Shown here: positions 24,658 to 33,491 of the stretch, in pieces
How positions within the stretch are numbered: position 1 is the stretch's first letter
Layout of the letters: every line of letters begins with the position of its first letter
The notes under the pieces: model-generated
Database searches by the model: none
Seen by the model: the letters and a program-made list of their open reading frames with translations, nothing else
Told to the model about the DNA's origin: nothing
Source: Verrucomicrobiia bacterium
Lineage (GTDB): Bacteria; Verrucomicrobiota; Verrucomicrobiia; Verrucomicrobiales; Akkermansiaceae
Length of the DNA stretch: 64,000 bases
Reading direction: 5' to 3'
NCBI GenBank assembly: GCA_947462875.1
Contig: CANHQJ010000001.1
Location: forward strand, 1 to 64,000
Made by a program: the position numbers and the translations under genes

Positions 24658-25404
24658 TCACCATTTCAGCGCCGAGGCGGGGAGCCGTTCTTCGTTGTAA
24701 ACCTCATTGACGATTTTTCCGTCCGACAGATACAACACGCGGTCCGCCATTTCCGACATGACGGCATTGTGGGTGATGATGACCGTGAGCGTGCCGAGTT
24801 CGCGGTTGATGCGCTCCACGGCCTCGAGCACGGTGATGCCGGTATGCACATCGAGCGCGCCCGTGGGCTCATCGCAGAGCAGCACTTCCGGGCGCTTGGC
24901 GATCGCCCGCGCGATGGCCACACGCTGTTGTTCGCCCCCCGAGAGCTGGGAGGGGAAGTGATCCATGCGCGCACCGAGGCCGACCATTTCCAGCGCTTCC
25001 TCAGGCGACATCGGATTCGGCGCGAGATTGGTGATGAGCGCGATGTTTTCCCGCGCAGTGAGCGAGGGGATGAGGTTGTAGAATTGGAAAACGAAACCCA
25101 CGCAGTTGCGGCGAAACATCGTCAGGGTTTCATCATTCGCTCCATGCAGCGGCCAGCCTTTGTAGATCAGTTCACCCGAGGTTGGTAAATCGAGCCCGCC
25201 GAGGATGTTGAGCAAAGTGGACTTGCCACTGCCCGAGGCGCCCAACAGGCAAACCAGTTCGCCCGCGTGCAGGGAGAGATCGACACCGTGCAGCGCGACC
25301 AGATCCAGATCACCGGTGTGATAGACTTTGCGCACTTTTTTTGCCTCATACACGATCCCCTCGCTTCTGATCGGTGGTGTCGTGGCTGGCATCATGGACA
25401 ACAT
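24658..25404 (-). CDS. ABC transporter ATP-binding protein, MacB/LolD class
   Basis: 248 residues from ATG 25404 (25395 and 25431 are also possible). Walker [11 protein letters not shown]-loop [16 protein letters not shown], signature [14 protein letters not shown], Walker [13 protein letters not shown] and switch His in ITHNAVM are all present, so it should hydrolyse ATP. Sequence between Q-loop and signature fits the LolD/MacB class. First gene of the three-gene export operon, divergent from the cysteine desulfurase. Confidence 0.93.
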   Translation of the reverse strand: MLSMMPATTPPIRSEGIVYEAKKVRKVYHTGDLDLVALHGVDLSLHAGELVCLLGASGSGKSTLLNILGGLDLPTSGELIYKGWPLHGANDETLTMFRRNCVGFVFQFYNLIPSLTARENIALITNLAPNPMSPEEALEMVGLGARMDHFPSQLSGGEQQRVAIARAIAKRPEVLLCDEPTGALDVHTGITVLEAVERINRELGTLTVIITHNAVMSEMADRVLYLSDGKIVNEVYNEERLPASALKW

Positions 25405-25489
25405 GAAGATAAAGGCGATCCCATCAAACACAAATCATTTTTCATGCGAGGGATTGATAGTCCTTGGGATTGCGAGTAGAGTCGCGGCG

Positions 25490-26647
25490 ATGTATCTCGA
25501 TGCGAATGCGACGACGCCACTGGCTGAGGAAGTGTGGGAGGCGATGCTGCCCTGGTGGCGCGAGGGTTTTCACAATCCCTCCAGCTCCCATACCGGCGGC
25601 AAAAAAGCGCGTGCCGCCATCGAACAAGCGCGCGCCCAAGTGGCCGATCTGATCGGTGCGCAGGAAGATGAAATCATGTTCACCAGCGGCGGCACCGAGG
25701 CGATCAATGCCTTGTTGCGGAGCTGGGATGCGCTGGATGACTCCGGGGCTTTTCTCACCACTGCCGTGGAACACAGTGCCGTATTGCGCACGGGGGCGGC
25801 CTTGTCCCGCCCGATGTTGACATGCGGGGTGAGTGAGACGGGTGCGCTCGATCTGTCCGCGTGGCGTGAACATTGTTCCGCAGCGGCCTTTGCTTCGGCG
25901 ATGGCGGTGAATAACGAGACGGGAGTGATTCACGATTGGAAACAGGCGGCGGTTCTGGCGCATGAGGCGGGCAAACCGTTTTTCTGCGATGCCGTGCAGG
26001 CGGCGGGGAAAATTCCGCTGTCGGTAGCGGATGCGGCGGTCGATGCGCTGGCGATCTCGGCCCATAAATTTCACGGCCCCAAGGGCGTGGGCGCGCTCTA
26101 CCTGCGTCGCGGCACGAAGTTTTCTCCTCTGCTACGCGGCGGCGGACAGGAGCGTGGCCTGCGCAGCGGTACGGAAGCGGTGCCTTTGATCGTGGGCATG
26201 GGAGCGGCAGCGGTTTTGGCGAAAAAGCGCCTGTCCGATGGCACCATCGCGAGGATTGCGGAAATGCGCGATGCGTTTGAGCAGGCGGTGGTCGCAGGCG
26301 TTTCCGGCGTGCACGTCAATGGCGATCCGTCATCGCGCGTGGCGAATACCAGCCATGTGTCGTTCGATGATTGCGAGGCGGCGGGTCTGCTGATTTTGTT
26401 AGATGATAAAGGCGTGGCCTGCTCGGCGGGATCGGCCTGCATGGCGGGCAAGCAGCAGCCATCGCACGTGCAGAAAGCGATGGGCTTTTCCGATGCCCGG
26501 GCGAAGAGCAGCCTGCGCATCAGTTTCAGCGCGCACAACACGATGGAAGAAGCGCATCAGGCGGCGGCGATTCTTTGCGCTGCGGTGAAAAAACTGCGCA
26601 GCGTGCAAAGCACGGGTGTGGGACCCGTGGTGATTTACACGCCTTGA
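25490..26647 (+). CDS. Cysteine desulfurase (NifS/IscS type)
   Basis: 385 residues from ATG 25490. PLP enzyme moving sulfur from cysteine for Fe-S cluster or thio-cofactor synthesis. MYLDANATTPL starts the protein, FTSGGTEAIN binds PLP, the Schiff-base Lys lies in SAHKFHGPKGVGALYL, and the active Cys is in the loop GVACSAGSACMAGKQQP. Group I-like short loop. No iscU or suf genes adjoin it, so its client is not evident. Convergent with the giant gene. Confidence 0.93.
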   Translation: MYLDANATTPLAEEVWEAMLPWWREGFHNPSSSHTGGKKARAAIEQARAQVADLIGAQEDEIMFTSGGTEAINALLRSWDALDDSGAFLTTAVEHSAVLRTGAALSRPMLTCGVSETGALDLSAWREHCSAAAFASAMAVNNETGVIHDWKQAAVLAHEAGKPFFCDAVQAAGKIPLSVADAAVDALAISAHKFHGPKGVGALYLRRGTKFSPLLRGGGQERGLRSGTEAVPLIVGMGAAAVLAKKRLSDGTIARIAEMRDAFEQAVVAGVSGVHVNGDPSSRVANTSHVSFDDCEAAGLLILLDDKGVACSAGSACMAGKQQPSHVQKAMGFSDARAKSSLRISFSAHNTMEEAHQAAAILCAAVKKLRSVQSTGVGPVVIYTP

Positions 26648-26665
26648 CGCGGTGATCCGCCGGAC

Positions 26666-29600
26666 TCAGGGAGTCACGCTGACATTGCTGAATTGCGAAG
26701 TGTTCAGGGTGGTGTTGCTGCCACTGCCGACGGCGAGGCCGATGTAGCAGTTGGTGCCGAAGCTGGTGTTCGTGGTGGAACCGACCGTGGTCCAACTCGT
26801 GCCGTTGGTGCTCTTGTATGCGGTGATGGTAGTGCCGCTGCGCACGATTCTGACCCAGGTGTTCGGCACGGTGCCGGAACTGCTGTTGGTGGAGGAAGTG
26901 CTGCCACCGGTGGCGGGGCGGCGGGTCCAGCGGTAGGAGCCGCTGCCGGTCAGGCCCATGAAAATTTCCTTCGAGTTGGCGGCCAACGATTCGCGGATCA
27001 TCACGCCGACGCGCGACGAGTTGCCGGTGTTTTGCAGGCTGCTGATGCGGGCGATGATTTCGCCGTCGCCGGAGATGGACTGGTAGGTGTAGCGGAATGC
27101 GGAGCTTGTGCTGCCGATGACGCCGGAGCCGGCTTGGGTGAAGGTGCCGCTGCTGAATGTGGCGGAACCGGCGAGCATGCCGGTGCCAATGTCTGTGGAC
27201 AGCCAGGGCAGGGGAAGTCCGGCGACGGTGATTTGCAAGGTGGCATCATCGGTCGCGGCATTGCTGTCGGTGGCGCGGACGACAAATGTATTGAGTCCGG
27301 AGCTACCGGCGGTTGGTGTGCCGGAGAGTGTGCCGTTGGCGGCGACGCTGAGCCAGGCGGGGCCGCTGACTTTGGCGTAGGTGATGGTGTCGGCGGCATC
27401 GGCATCGGTGGCTCTGCCCGCGAGGGTTTGACCGGTGTAGGCCACGCCTTCAACGGCATTGGCGGCGACGATGGGATCGACGGTGAAGACTGGGGCGTCG
27501 TTGGCATTGATGACGGTGATTTGCAGGGTCGCCTGCACGGGAGCGGCGATACCATCGCTGACGCTGACGGTAAAACTGTTAGAGCCGACATCGCCATTGG
27601 CGGGAGTGCCGCTGAGGGAGCCGTTCGCTGCCACGCTCAACCACGCCGGGCCGCTGACTTTGGCAAAGACCAGCGAGGCACCGGCATCGGTGTCAGCCGC
27701 GCTGGAAGACAGACTGGCGGTGTAGGCTGTGTCCTCCGTGGCGCTTGCGCCGATCACGGGATTGCTGGTCCAGAACGGCGGACTGTTCGGCGCGAGGATG
27801 GTGATGTTCACACTGTTCGAGGTGCTGCCGTTGAAGGAGGCATCGCCGCCATACACCGCATGGATCGTGTGACCGCCGATGGCCAGGGCGTTTGTGAGGA
27901 AAGTCGCTTGTCCCGAAATCACGCTGCTTGTGCCGAGCACAACTGCGCCCTCCCAGAACGTGACGGTGCCAGTGGCCGATCCGTCACTGACCGTGGCCGT
28001 GAATGTCACCGTGCTGCCAAAGACGGAGGAGGCTGCCGGGCTCGCGGCGAGTGTGGTGCTGGAGGTCAGACCGGTGGGAGTGGCTGAGACCTCATCGGAC
28101 GGCAAACCATCGCCATTGCTGTTGGTGGCACAAATCACATAGTAGTACGTCGTGCCGTTGTTGAGCGGGGTGTCGGTGAAACTGTTAGAGTTCGGGCTGC
28201 CCACGGCGGTGTAGGGCCCGCCGCTGTTCGTGGCGCGTTTCACTTGATACGCTGACGCACCGGAAACGGCATTCCATGTCAGGTCGATCGCGAGCGTGCC
28301 GGAGGTGGCAGAAACGTTGGCAGGTGCCGCGAGAGGAGTGTAAACTTGCAACACATAGACAGTCGAAGTGCTGCCCGCGTTGGTGGCATTTCCTGCATAA
28401 ACGGCGGTGATGTCGTGGCTGCCGTTTGCCAGAGCACTGGTGGTCAGGCTGGCTTGAAAGGAAGCATTGAGAGCGCTGGTGCCGAGCAGCGTGGTGCCCG
28501 CGAAGAACGAGACGTTGCCGGTGGGGGTGCTCCCCGTGACGGTGGCGGTAAAGGTCACGGCTGAGCCGGCGACGGAGGGATTGCTGCCACTGCTGAGCGC
28601 AAGCGCGACGCTGGTGGGCGGCAAGACGGTGATGGTGCCGACGCTGGTGCTGGTGAAATAGCCGTCGTTCTTGAAGGTGGCGGACGATGCGGAGGAGCCA
28701 TATGTTCCCGGCGGCATGTTGCTGCCGCCCAGCGTGAGCGAGGTGACGGCGGCATTTCCGGTGTAGTTGAGATTGGCCTTGGCTCCATTTTCGATGAGCA
28801 GCGCGCCGCGGGCAACCGCTCCCACGGCTTGGAAGCGCAGCGTTCCTGCCTGAATGGTGGTGGGACCGGTGTAACTGTTAGTGCCGATCAGGGTCCACTG
28901 GCTGGTGCCTACCGTTTTGATGCCGCCGGAGCCGCTGACATTGCCCGAGATGCGGAAGCCGCCGGTGTTGCCCAGGTTCACCGTGGCGATGCCGTTTAGT
29001 GTGACAGGACCAGTGAAGACGCTCTCGAAGCTGTTTCCTCCGGAGACGGTTCCGCCGTTTATGGTGATGGCATTGCTCAGAACCGTGCGGTTGCAGCTGA
29101 GGTTCGCGGCTGCATTGATGGTGATGGGTCCGGTGCCGAAGAAGGGAGTGGTGCTGCCATTGCCAGCGGGGAAAGTCACCGTTCCGCGGTCGAGAATGGT
29201 GCCGCCGGTGTAGGTGTTGGTGACGTTGTTGAGGCGCAGCGTGCCGGGGTTGGTTTTGACCATGCCACCGCTGCCGGAAATCAGTCCGTTGAGCGTCAGG
29301 GTGCCGCCGAAATCACCGCCCATGGTCGTGGTCGAGGAAAAGATCAGCGGCGTGGATACCGTGGCCGAGTTGGCGCTGTTGAGATTCAGTCGTGGCAAGG
29401 AGCCGCCGTTGGCGATAAAGGACAGGGCGTTCGTGCCGCCGATGGTCGTCGTGCCGCTGAGGTTGAGCTGATTGAGCTGGAAGCCGTTGCTGAGGTCATG
29501 GGTGACCGTGTAGGTGCCCGTCGGCGAAAAGGTCAGGGTCAGGTTTGGCGCACCCGCCGATGAGGGCGCCAGCGCGCCGACCCATTTGGTGGTATCGCTG

Positions 29601-32600
29601 AGGTTGCCGGCGACGGCGCTGCTCCACGTGTGTGTTTGGGGCAGGGCGGATTGGATGGAAATGGAGACCGTCGCGGGCGAGGAGTCGCCATTGCCGTTAT
29701 TGACAAGGAATGTGAAGCTATCGGTGCCGCTGAAGCTGCTGTTCGGCGTGTAAGTGAGATAGGGCACGGTTCCCGTGAGCACTCCGTTGACCGGTTGGCC
29801 GAGCACGGTGTAGGTCAGTGAGCCGCCGCTGCCGGTGAGGGTGATGGCCTTGGCGATGTTTCGCTGTGTGGTCACCGATTGCGCATGGGCGTAGGGTGTG
29901 CGATTGCTGATGCCGCTGGCGTCGAAAAGATAGGCCTGGGGAATGATCGCTCCGGTGATGCCGGCGACCGAGGGACCGGTCCACTTGAGTTTCGCGGCGG
30001 CCGAGGCGGAGTTTTCGTAATACTCCATCTGGATGTCCACCCGTTGTCCTTTTGTCAGAGAAATGGGTGCCGAGTCCACCCACTTGGCGTTTTGATCGAT
30101 GAAGTTATCGATGACGCAAACGCCATTGACATAAAGGCGCACGCCATCGTTGCTGAGTGAGGAAAAAGTGTAGGAGCAGGTTTCGGGGATAAGGACTTGG
30201 CCGCTCCAGCGCACGCTGAAGGTGTCGGCGGCGATGGAAGCATTGGGTGATCCGGTTCCCCAATCGAAATTCACCTGCGCATCCGTGCGGGTGAGCACGG
30301 GGCTGGAGAAATCGGCATTGTTGAAGTATTCGCCCAAGAGTCCGGTGCCGGCATTTCCCACAACGATGCCGACCGTGGCGGGCTCGGAGGTGGTGAGTGC
30401 GTCCGCCGTGCGGAAGGTGAAATGATCGGGACCCGTGTAGCCGGGTGCGGGCGTGTACGTGAGGTTCTGACCAGAGCCGGAAAGCGTGCCGTGGGCGGGC
30501 TGGGTGACAATCGAATAGGTCACGGACGGCTGGCGCGAGGAGGAGCCTGTGAGAGTGATGGCTTTTGTGGTTCCGGCAGCGGTCGTAACGATTTGGCTGT
30601 TCGCGGCCGCTTTCAAATGGCTGATCGCATAAGGAGACGTCGGCGAAGTGGTGGCGGCTTCGATCGAGTTGATGGCATTCACCAGTGCGGTGTGTGTGCT
30701 GGAGCCGGGCGTGTAGAGCGTCAGCAAGTCGCGCAGGGCGGGCAGGGTCCAGCGGGCGGAATCGCCGAAGGTCGCGATCTCCGCGGCGGCTTGGTCGGCC
30801 GCTTCGCCCGCACCCCAGTTCGGATCGGGTTCGAGCAGCTCCAGGCCGAGTGGCATGGTTTCGAAAAATTTGTATTTCGCCAGCGCACGGATGCCCGAGC
30901 GCCGGCCCGAGTTGCTCCACATGCGGTCGCATTGGGTTTCGTTGCGGATGACGTTGATGAAATCATTCGGCAGTTGCTGGATGTCGCCTATGGGCAGCGA
31001 GAGGAACGAGTATCCGGCAACGCCCGAACGCGAGGCGGAGTCCGGTTGTTTCAGTCCAGCACTGACCGCCGGATAGAGCAGATTTTTCGCGGAACTGGTG
31101 GTGGTCGAGGAAAAGGTGAAACCGCTGGTGCCCGGCGCGCTTTGGAACAGGGCCCACGATAATGCGCTGTTGCCCGCTTGCAGGGGATCGTTCCAGGAAA
31201 TGGTATCCGGATCGGTGGCGTTGGCTGTAAACGCGGCGAGCATGGAGGGCACCTGGGTGTTCGCCGTGGTACCGTAGTTGCGCAGCGCGTAGGCAGCGGT
31301 GGCACGGACCCAGAAATCGGGCTCGATCGTTTTGTCGAGACGCTGGGTGATCATGGGCATGGCGGTGGCGTCCTTGAGGATGCCCAGCGTTTGGCAGGCA
31401 CCCATGCGACCGTTGACATCGGTGCCGCCGAGCATGGAGCGCAGGGTGGTGAGTTCGGCGGATGTCAGCGTGCGCGTGGCGAGCTCTCTGGCCGCAAAAT
31501 TGCGCGTTACCGGATCAAAGTCACTGAGGTCGCCAATGAGTTCGGCATTGGTGCGCGATGTGCGGTCGAACTTGTACGTTGCCTGCGCGATCGCGTGGGA
31601 GAGTTTGGCGGAATCGAGCACGTTCGCCGCGTTGGCATCCTTGCCGGTGATGACGAGGCGTTTTTGTGGCAAACTGAAGGCGATGAGATAGATCGAGTTG
31701 GCCGTGAGTTCGTAATAGGTTGAGGCACCGAGGTAGGTGCCGCCCGTTGTGCTGCCGCCGCCGTATTGCTCCGCGCCGTCGTAGGCAAACGAACCATCGG
31801 TGCGGCGGGAGAGATCGAGATGCCATTGCACTTTGCTGTAGTATTCGGCCAAAGCCTGTGCCCCGCCGACGTGTACGCCCATGCCTTCCCACAGGTAGCT
31901 CAGTCCCTGTCCCGTGTGGCCATACTCGCGACCAAGCCATCCGGCGACGCTCATGCGCGTGTAGTATTCGGTTTCCACCGGCTTGTTGCCCAGAATGCTG
32001 TAAAACACCGCTGCCGCGGTATCTTTGCCGTTCGAGCTATGGTTGTCGGCGGAGGGGTGGTGCTCACCGTAGGGAATGGAGCCTTTGTTGACATACCAGG
32101 CGAAAAAGTCTGCTCCCCGCTGGATGGCGGCATCGATTTGCCCATCGACGCTCTGTGATCCGCTGGTCAATGCCTTGCGACCCAGTGCCATGGCAAGGTT
32201 CGCCGTCACGCCCACGGAATTGACGGGACCGTAGCCGATGCAGGACATGCGTCCGGATCCATCGGCGCGTACCATGGCGGGATTGTGGCCGAAGGTGCCG
32301 AACATGCTTTGCGACTGCGCGAGTTTCAGCGTGAACTGGTTGATGCCCGGTAAAACCAAAGTATCGCCACTGATCAGGTAGTATTCCGAGAGGAAAGTCA
32401 GCGCGTAGGTGAGGGTCCAGATGTTGGTGCCGGTAAGCTGCGGACCGCCGTTGGCAAGGTTGCGAGCATACGTTTGCAGGCGTGGAGCCACCTCGCTGTG
32501 TTCCGGATCGGCGGGGCCGATGCCGGCGAGTAGTCCGAGGGCGTTGGTGGTGGTCGCGAAATGGTTGGCATTGCTAGCCGTGGAGAGCATGCCCGGGTTG

Positions 32601-33229
32601 GCGATCAGTTGGCTGGTGACCTTGGCGCGCAGCGCGGCGAGAACGGCGGTGGATTTCGGGCAGTTGTAGGGTGCGGTGGGCGCGTAGGTTCCCATCGTTT
32701 GTAGTGTGACAATAACATCGCTCTCGACTCCCGCGCGCCAGATGCGCAAGCGCAGGATGCCGCCGTTTTCCGTTTTTTCCGCCTCGGTGATTGCGGTACC
32801 CAAGGCTTTGCGCGCGTCGCTGGTGAAATACGGCACCGCGCCTGTGCCCGACCCCCAGCTCACCCCGAGGATCACATCATCGACCAAAATACCGGCCGTG
32901 CTGGCAGGCGCGCTGGCGACGGTCACCAGAATCTGGCGACTTTCTCCCGACATCGTGCCATCCGCGCCGTGCGTATTCCCGGCACCACCGCTGAGATAAA
33001 TCCATCCGCGCATGCCTGTGGAGCCGAGGTTGTAGGTGGCGCTCCGATTGATGGTGCCGATGACTCCCGCTTGGGTGAGATCCGGTGCCTGGGCGTCGGC
33101 ATGCGGCGTCATCAGTGCCAAAAGGCCTATCGCGAGAAAAGAGCTGGTCCAGCGGAAGAGCCCATGGGCGCGCGGATGTGAAGAGACGCCCGGCTGGCAG
33201 TCAAGTCGCGTTGATGCTTGGATTTTCAT
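26666..33229 (-). CDS. Giant secreted DUF6288-type multidomain protein
   Basis: 2187 residues. Signal peptide with cleavage near 47. By eye: PDZ-like segment (48-178) ending in the family-like TAPYNCPKS, an alpha/alpha-toroid (about 190-520), HEAT-like helices (560-860), a cadherin-like module (878-958), PA14 (963-1103), a second cadherin-like module (1112-1192), autotransporter-type beta-strand repeats (1200-1535), Ig-like (1537-1630), fibronectin III (1632-1718), Ig-like (1720-1812), two near-identical Ig-like modules (1815-1906, 1911-2002) and a C-terminal lectin-like domain (2003-2187). No PEP-CTERM or transporter tail is visible. Probably extracellular polymer binding or processing. Domain limits are approximate. 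Confidence 0.85.
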   Translation of the reverse strand: MKIQASTRLDCQPGVSSHPRAHGLFRWTSSFLAIGLLALMTPHADAQAPDLTQAGVIGTINRSATYNLGSTGMRGWIYLSGGAGNTHGADGTMSGESRQILVTVASAPASTAGILVDDVILGVSWGSGTGAVPYFTSDARKALGTAITEAEKTENGGILRLRIWRAGVESDVIVTLQTMGTYAPTAPYNCPKSTAVLAALRAKVTSQLIANPGMLSTASNANHFATTTNALGLLAGIGPADPEHSEVAPRLQTYARNLANGGPQLTGTNIWTLTYALTFLSEYYLISGDTLVLPGINQFTLKLAQSQSMFGTFGHNPAMVRADGSGRMSCIGYGPVNSVGVTANLAMALGRKALTSGSQSVDGQIDAAIQRGADFFAWYVNKGSIPYGEHHPSADNHSSNGKDTAAAVFYSILGNKPVETEYYTRMSVAGWLGREYGHTGQGLSYLWEGMGVHVGGAQALAEYYSKVQWHLDLSRRTDGSFAYDGAEQYGGGSTTGGTYLGASTYYELTANSIYLIAFSLPQKRLVITGKDANAANVLDSAKLSHAIAQATYKFDRTSRTNAELIGDLSDFDPVTRNFAARELATRTLTSAELTTLRSMLGGTDVNGRMGACQTLGILKDATAMPMITQRLDKTIEPDFWVRATAAYALRNYGTTANTQVPSMLAAFTANATDPDTISWNDPLQAGNSALSWALFQSAPGTSGFTFSSTTTSSAKNLLYPAVSAGLKQPDSASRSGVAGYSFLSLPIGDIQQLPNDFINVIRNETQCDRMWSNSGRRSGIRALAKYKFFETMPLGLELLEPDPNWGAGEAADQAAAEIATFGDSARWTLPALRDLLTLYTPGSSTHTALVNAINSIEAATTSPTSPYAISHLKAAANSQIVTTAAGTTKAITLTGSSSRQPSVTYSIVTQPAHGTLSGSGQNLTYTPAPGYTGPDHFTFRTADALTTSEPATVGIVVGNAGTGLLGEYFNNADFSSPVLTRTDAQVNFDWGTGSPNASIAADTFSVRWSGQVLIPETCSYTFSSLSNDGVRLYVNGVCVIDNFIDQNAKWVDSAPISLTKGQRVDIQMEYYENSASAAAKLKWTGPSVAGITGAIIPQAYLFDASGISNRTPYAHAQSVTTQRNIAKAITLTGSGGSLTYTVLGQPVNGVLTGTVPYLTYTPNSSFSGTDSFTFLVNNGNGDSSPATVSISIQSALPQTHTWSSAVAGNLSDTTKWVGALAPSSAGAPNLTLTFSPTGTYTVTHDLSNGFQLNQLNLSGTTTIGGTNALSFIANGGSLPRLNLNSANSATVSTPLIFSSTTTMGGDFGGTLTLNGLISGSGGMVKTNPGTLRLNNVTNTYTGGTILDRGTVTFPAGNGSTTPFFGTGPITINAAANLSCNRTVLSNAITINGGTVSGGNSFESVFTGPVTLNGIATVNLGNTGGFRISGNVSGSGGIKTVGTSQWTLIGTNSYTGPTTIQAGTLRFQAVGAVARGALLIENGAKANLNYTGNAAVTSLTLGGSNMPPGTYGSSASSATFKNDGYFTSTSVGTITVLPPTSVALALSSGSNPSVAGSAVTFTATVTGSTPTGNVSFFAGTTLLGTSALNASFQASLTTSALANGSHDITAVYAGNATNAGSTSTVYVLQVYTPLAAPANVSATSGTLAIDLTWNAVSGASAYQVKRATNSGGPYTAVGSPNSNSFTDTPLNNGTTYYYVICATNSNGDGLPSDEVSATPTGLTSSTTLAASPAASSVFGSTVTFTATVSDGSATGTVTFWEGAVVLGTSSVISGQATFLTNALAIGGHTIHAVYGGDASFNGSTSNSVNITILAPNSPPFWTSNPVIGASATEDTAYTASLSSSAADTDAGASLVFAKVSGPAWLSVAANGSLSGTPANGDVGSNSFTVSVSDGIAAPVQATLQITVINANDAPVFTVDPIVAANAVEGVAYTGQTLAGRATDADAADTITYAKVSGPAWLSVAANGTLSGTPTAGSSGLNTFVVRATDSNAATDDATLQITVAGLPLPWLSTDIGTGMLAGSATFSSGTFTQAGSGVIGSTSSAFRYTYQSISGDGEIIARISSLQNTGNSSRVGVMIRESLAANSKEIFMGLTGSGSYRWTRRPATGGSTSSTNSSSGTVPNTWVRIVRSGTTITAYKSTNGTSWTTVGSTTNTSFGTNCYIGLAVGSGSNTTLNTSQFSNVSVTP

Positions 33230-33471
33230 GAGTGGCTTGATTTGGATTTTTTCACTACGCCCGTAACAGCATAGGGGGCATGAAACAATGACAGGTTACG
33301 CAACTAATGAATCGATGCCTGAAAGTCGAGAGAATTCCGCACCATGATGGTTGATTTGTTTGAGTTGGGCATCGTTAGATCGATCCGGATCAAGGGATGA
33401 TCCAGCGGGCTTGCCATGGATCATGGCTGAAATGGACAGGCCCATCGACTTTGTCATTGTCATCCAAAGTT

Positions 33472-33484
33472 CCTTGCGGCAAGG
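33472..33484 (+). promoter_or_regulatory. Hairpin over the rnr ribosome-binding site
   Basis: CCTTG-CGG-CAAGG forms a 5-bp stem whose right arm contains the only purine-rich SD-like bases (AAGG) before the rnr ATG at 33492. It could lower initiation; a second short inverted repeat lies upstream (GGATCA, TGATCC, 33387-33403). Confidence 0.4.
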
Positions 33485-33491
33485 TGACACC

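Noticed and set aside
26693-28087. 464-residue plus-strand ORF
   Set aside because: It is a shadow of the giant gene on the minus strand: low-complexity Gly/Ala/Asp composition, and it overlaps the well-supported Ig-like and lectin-like modules.
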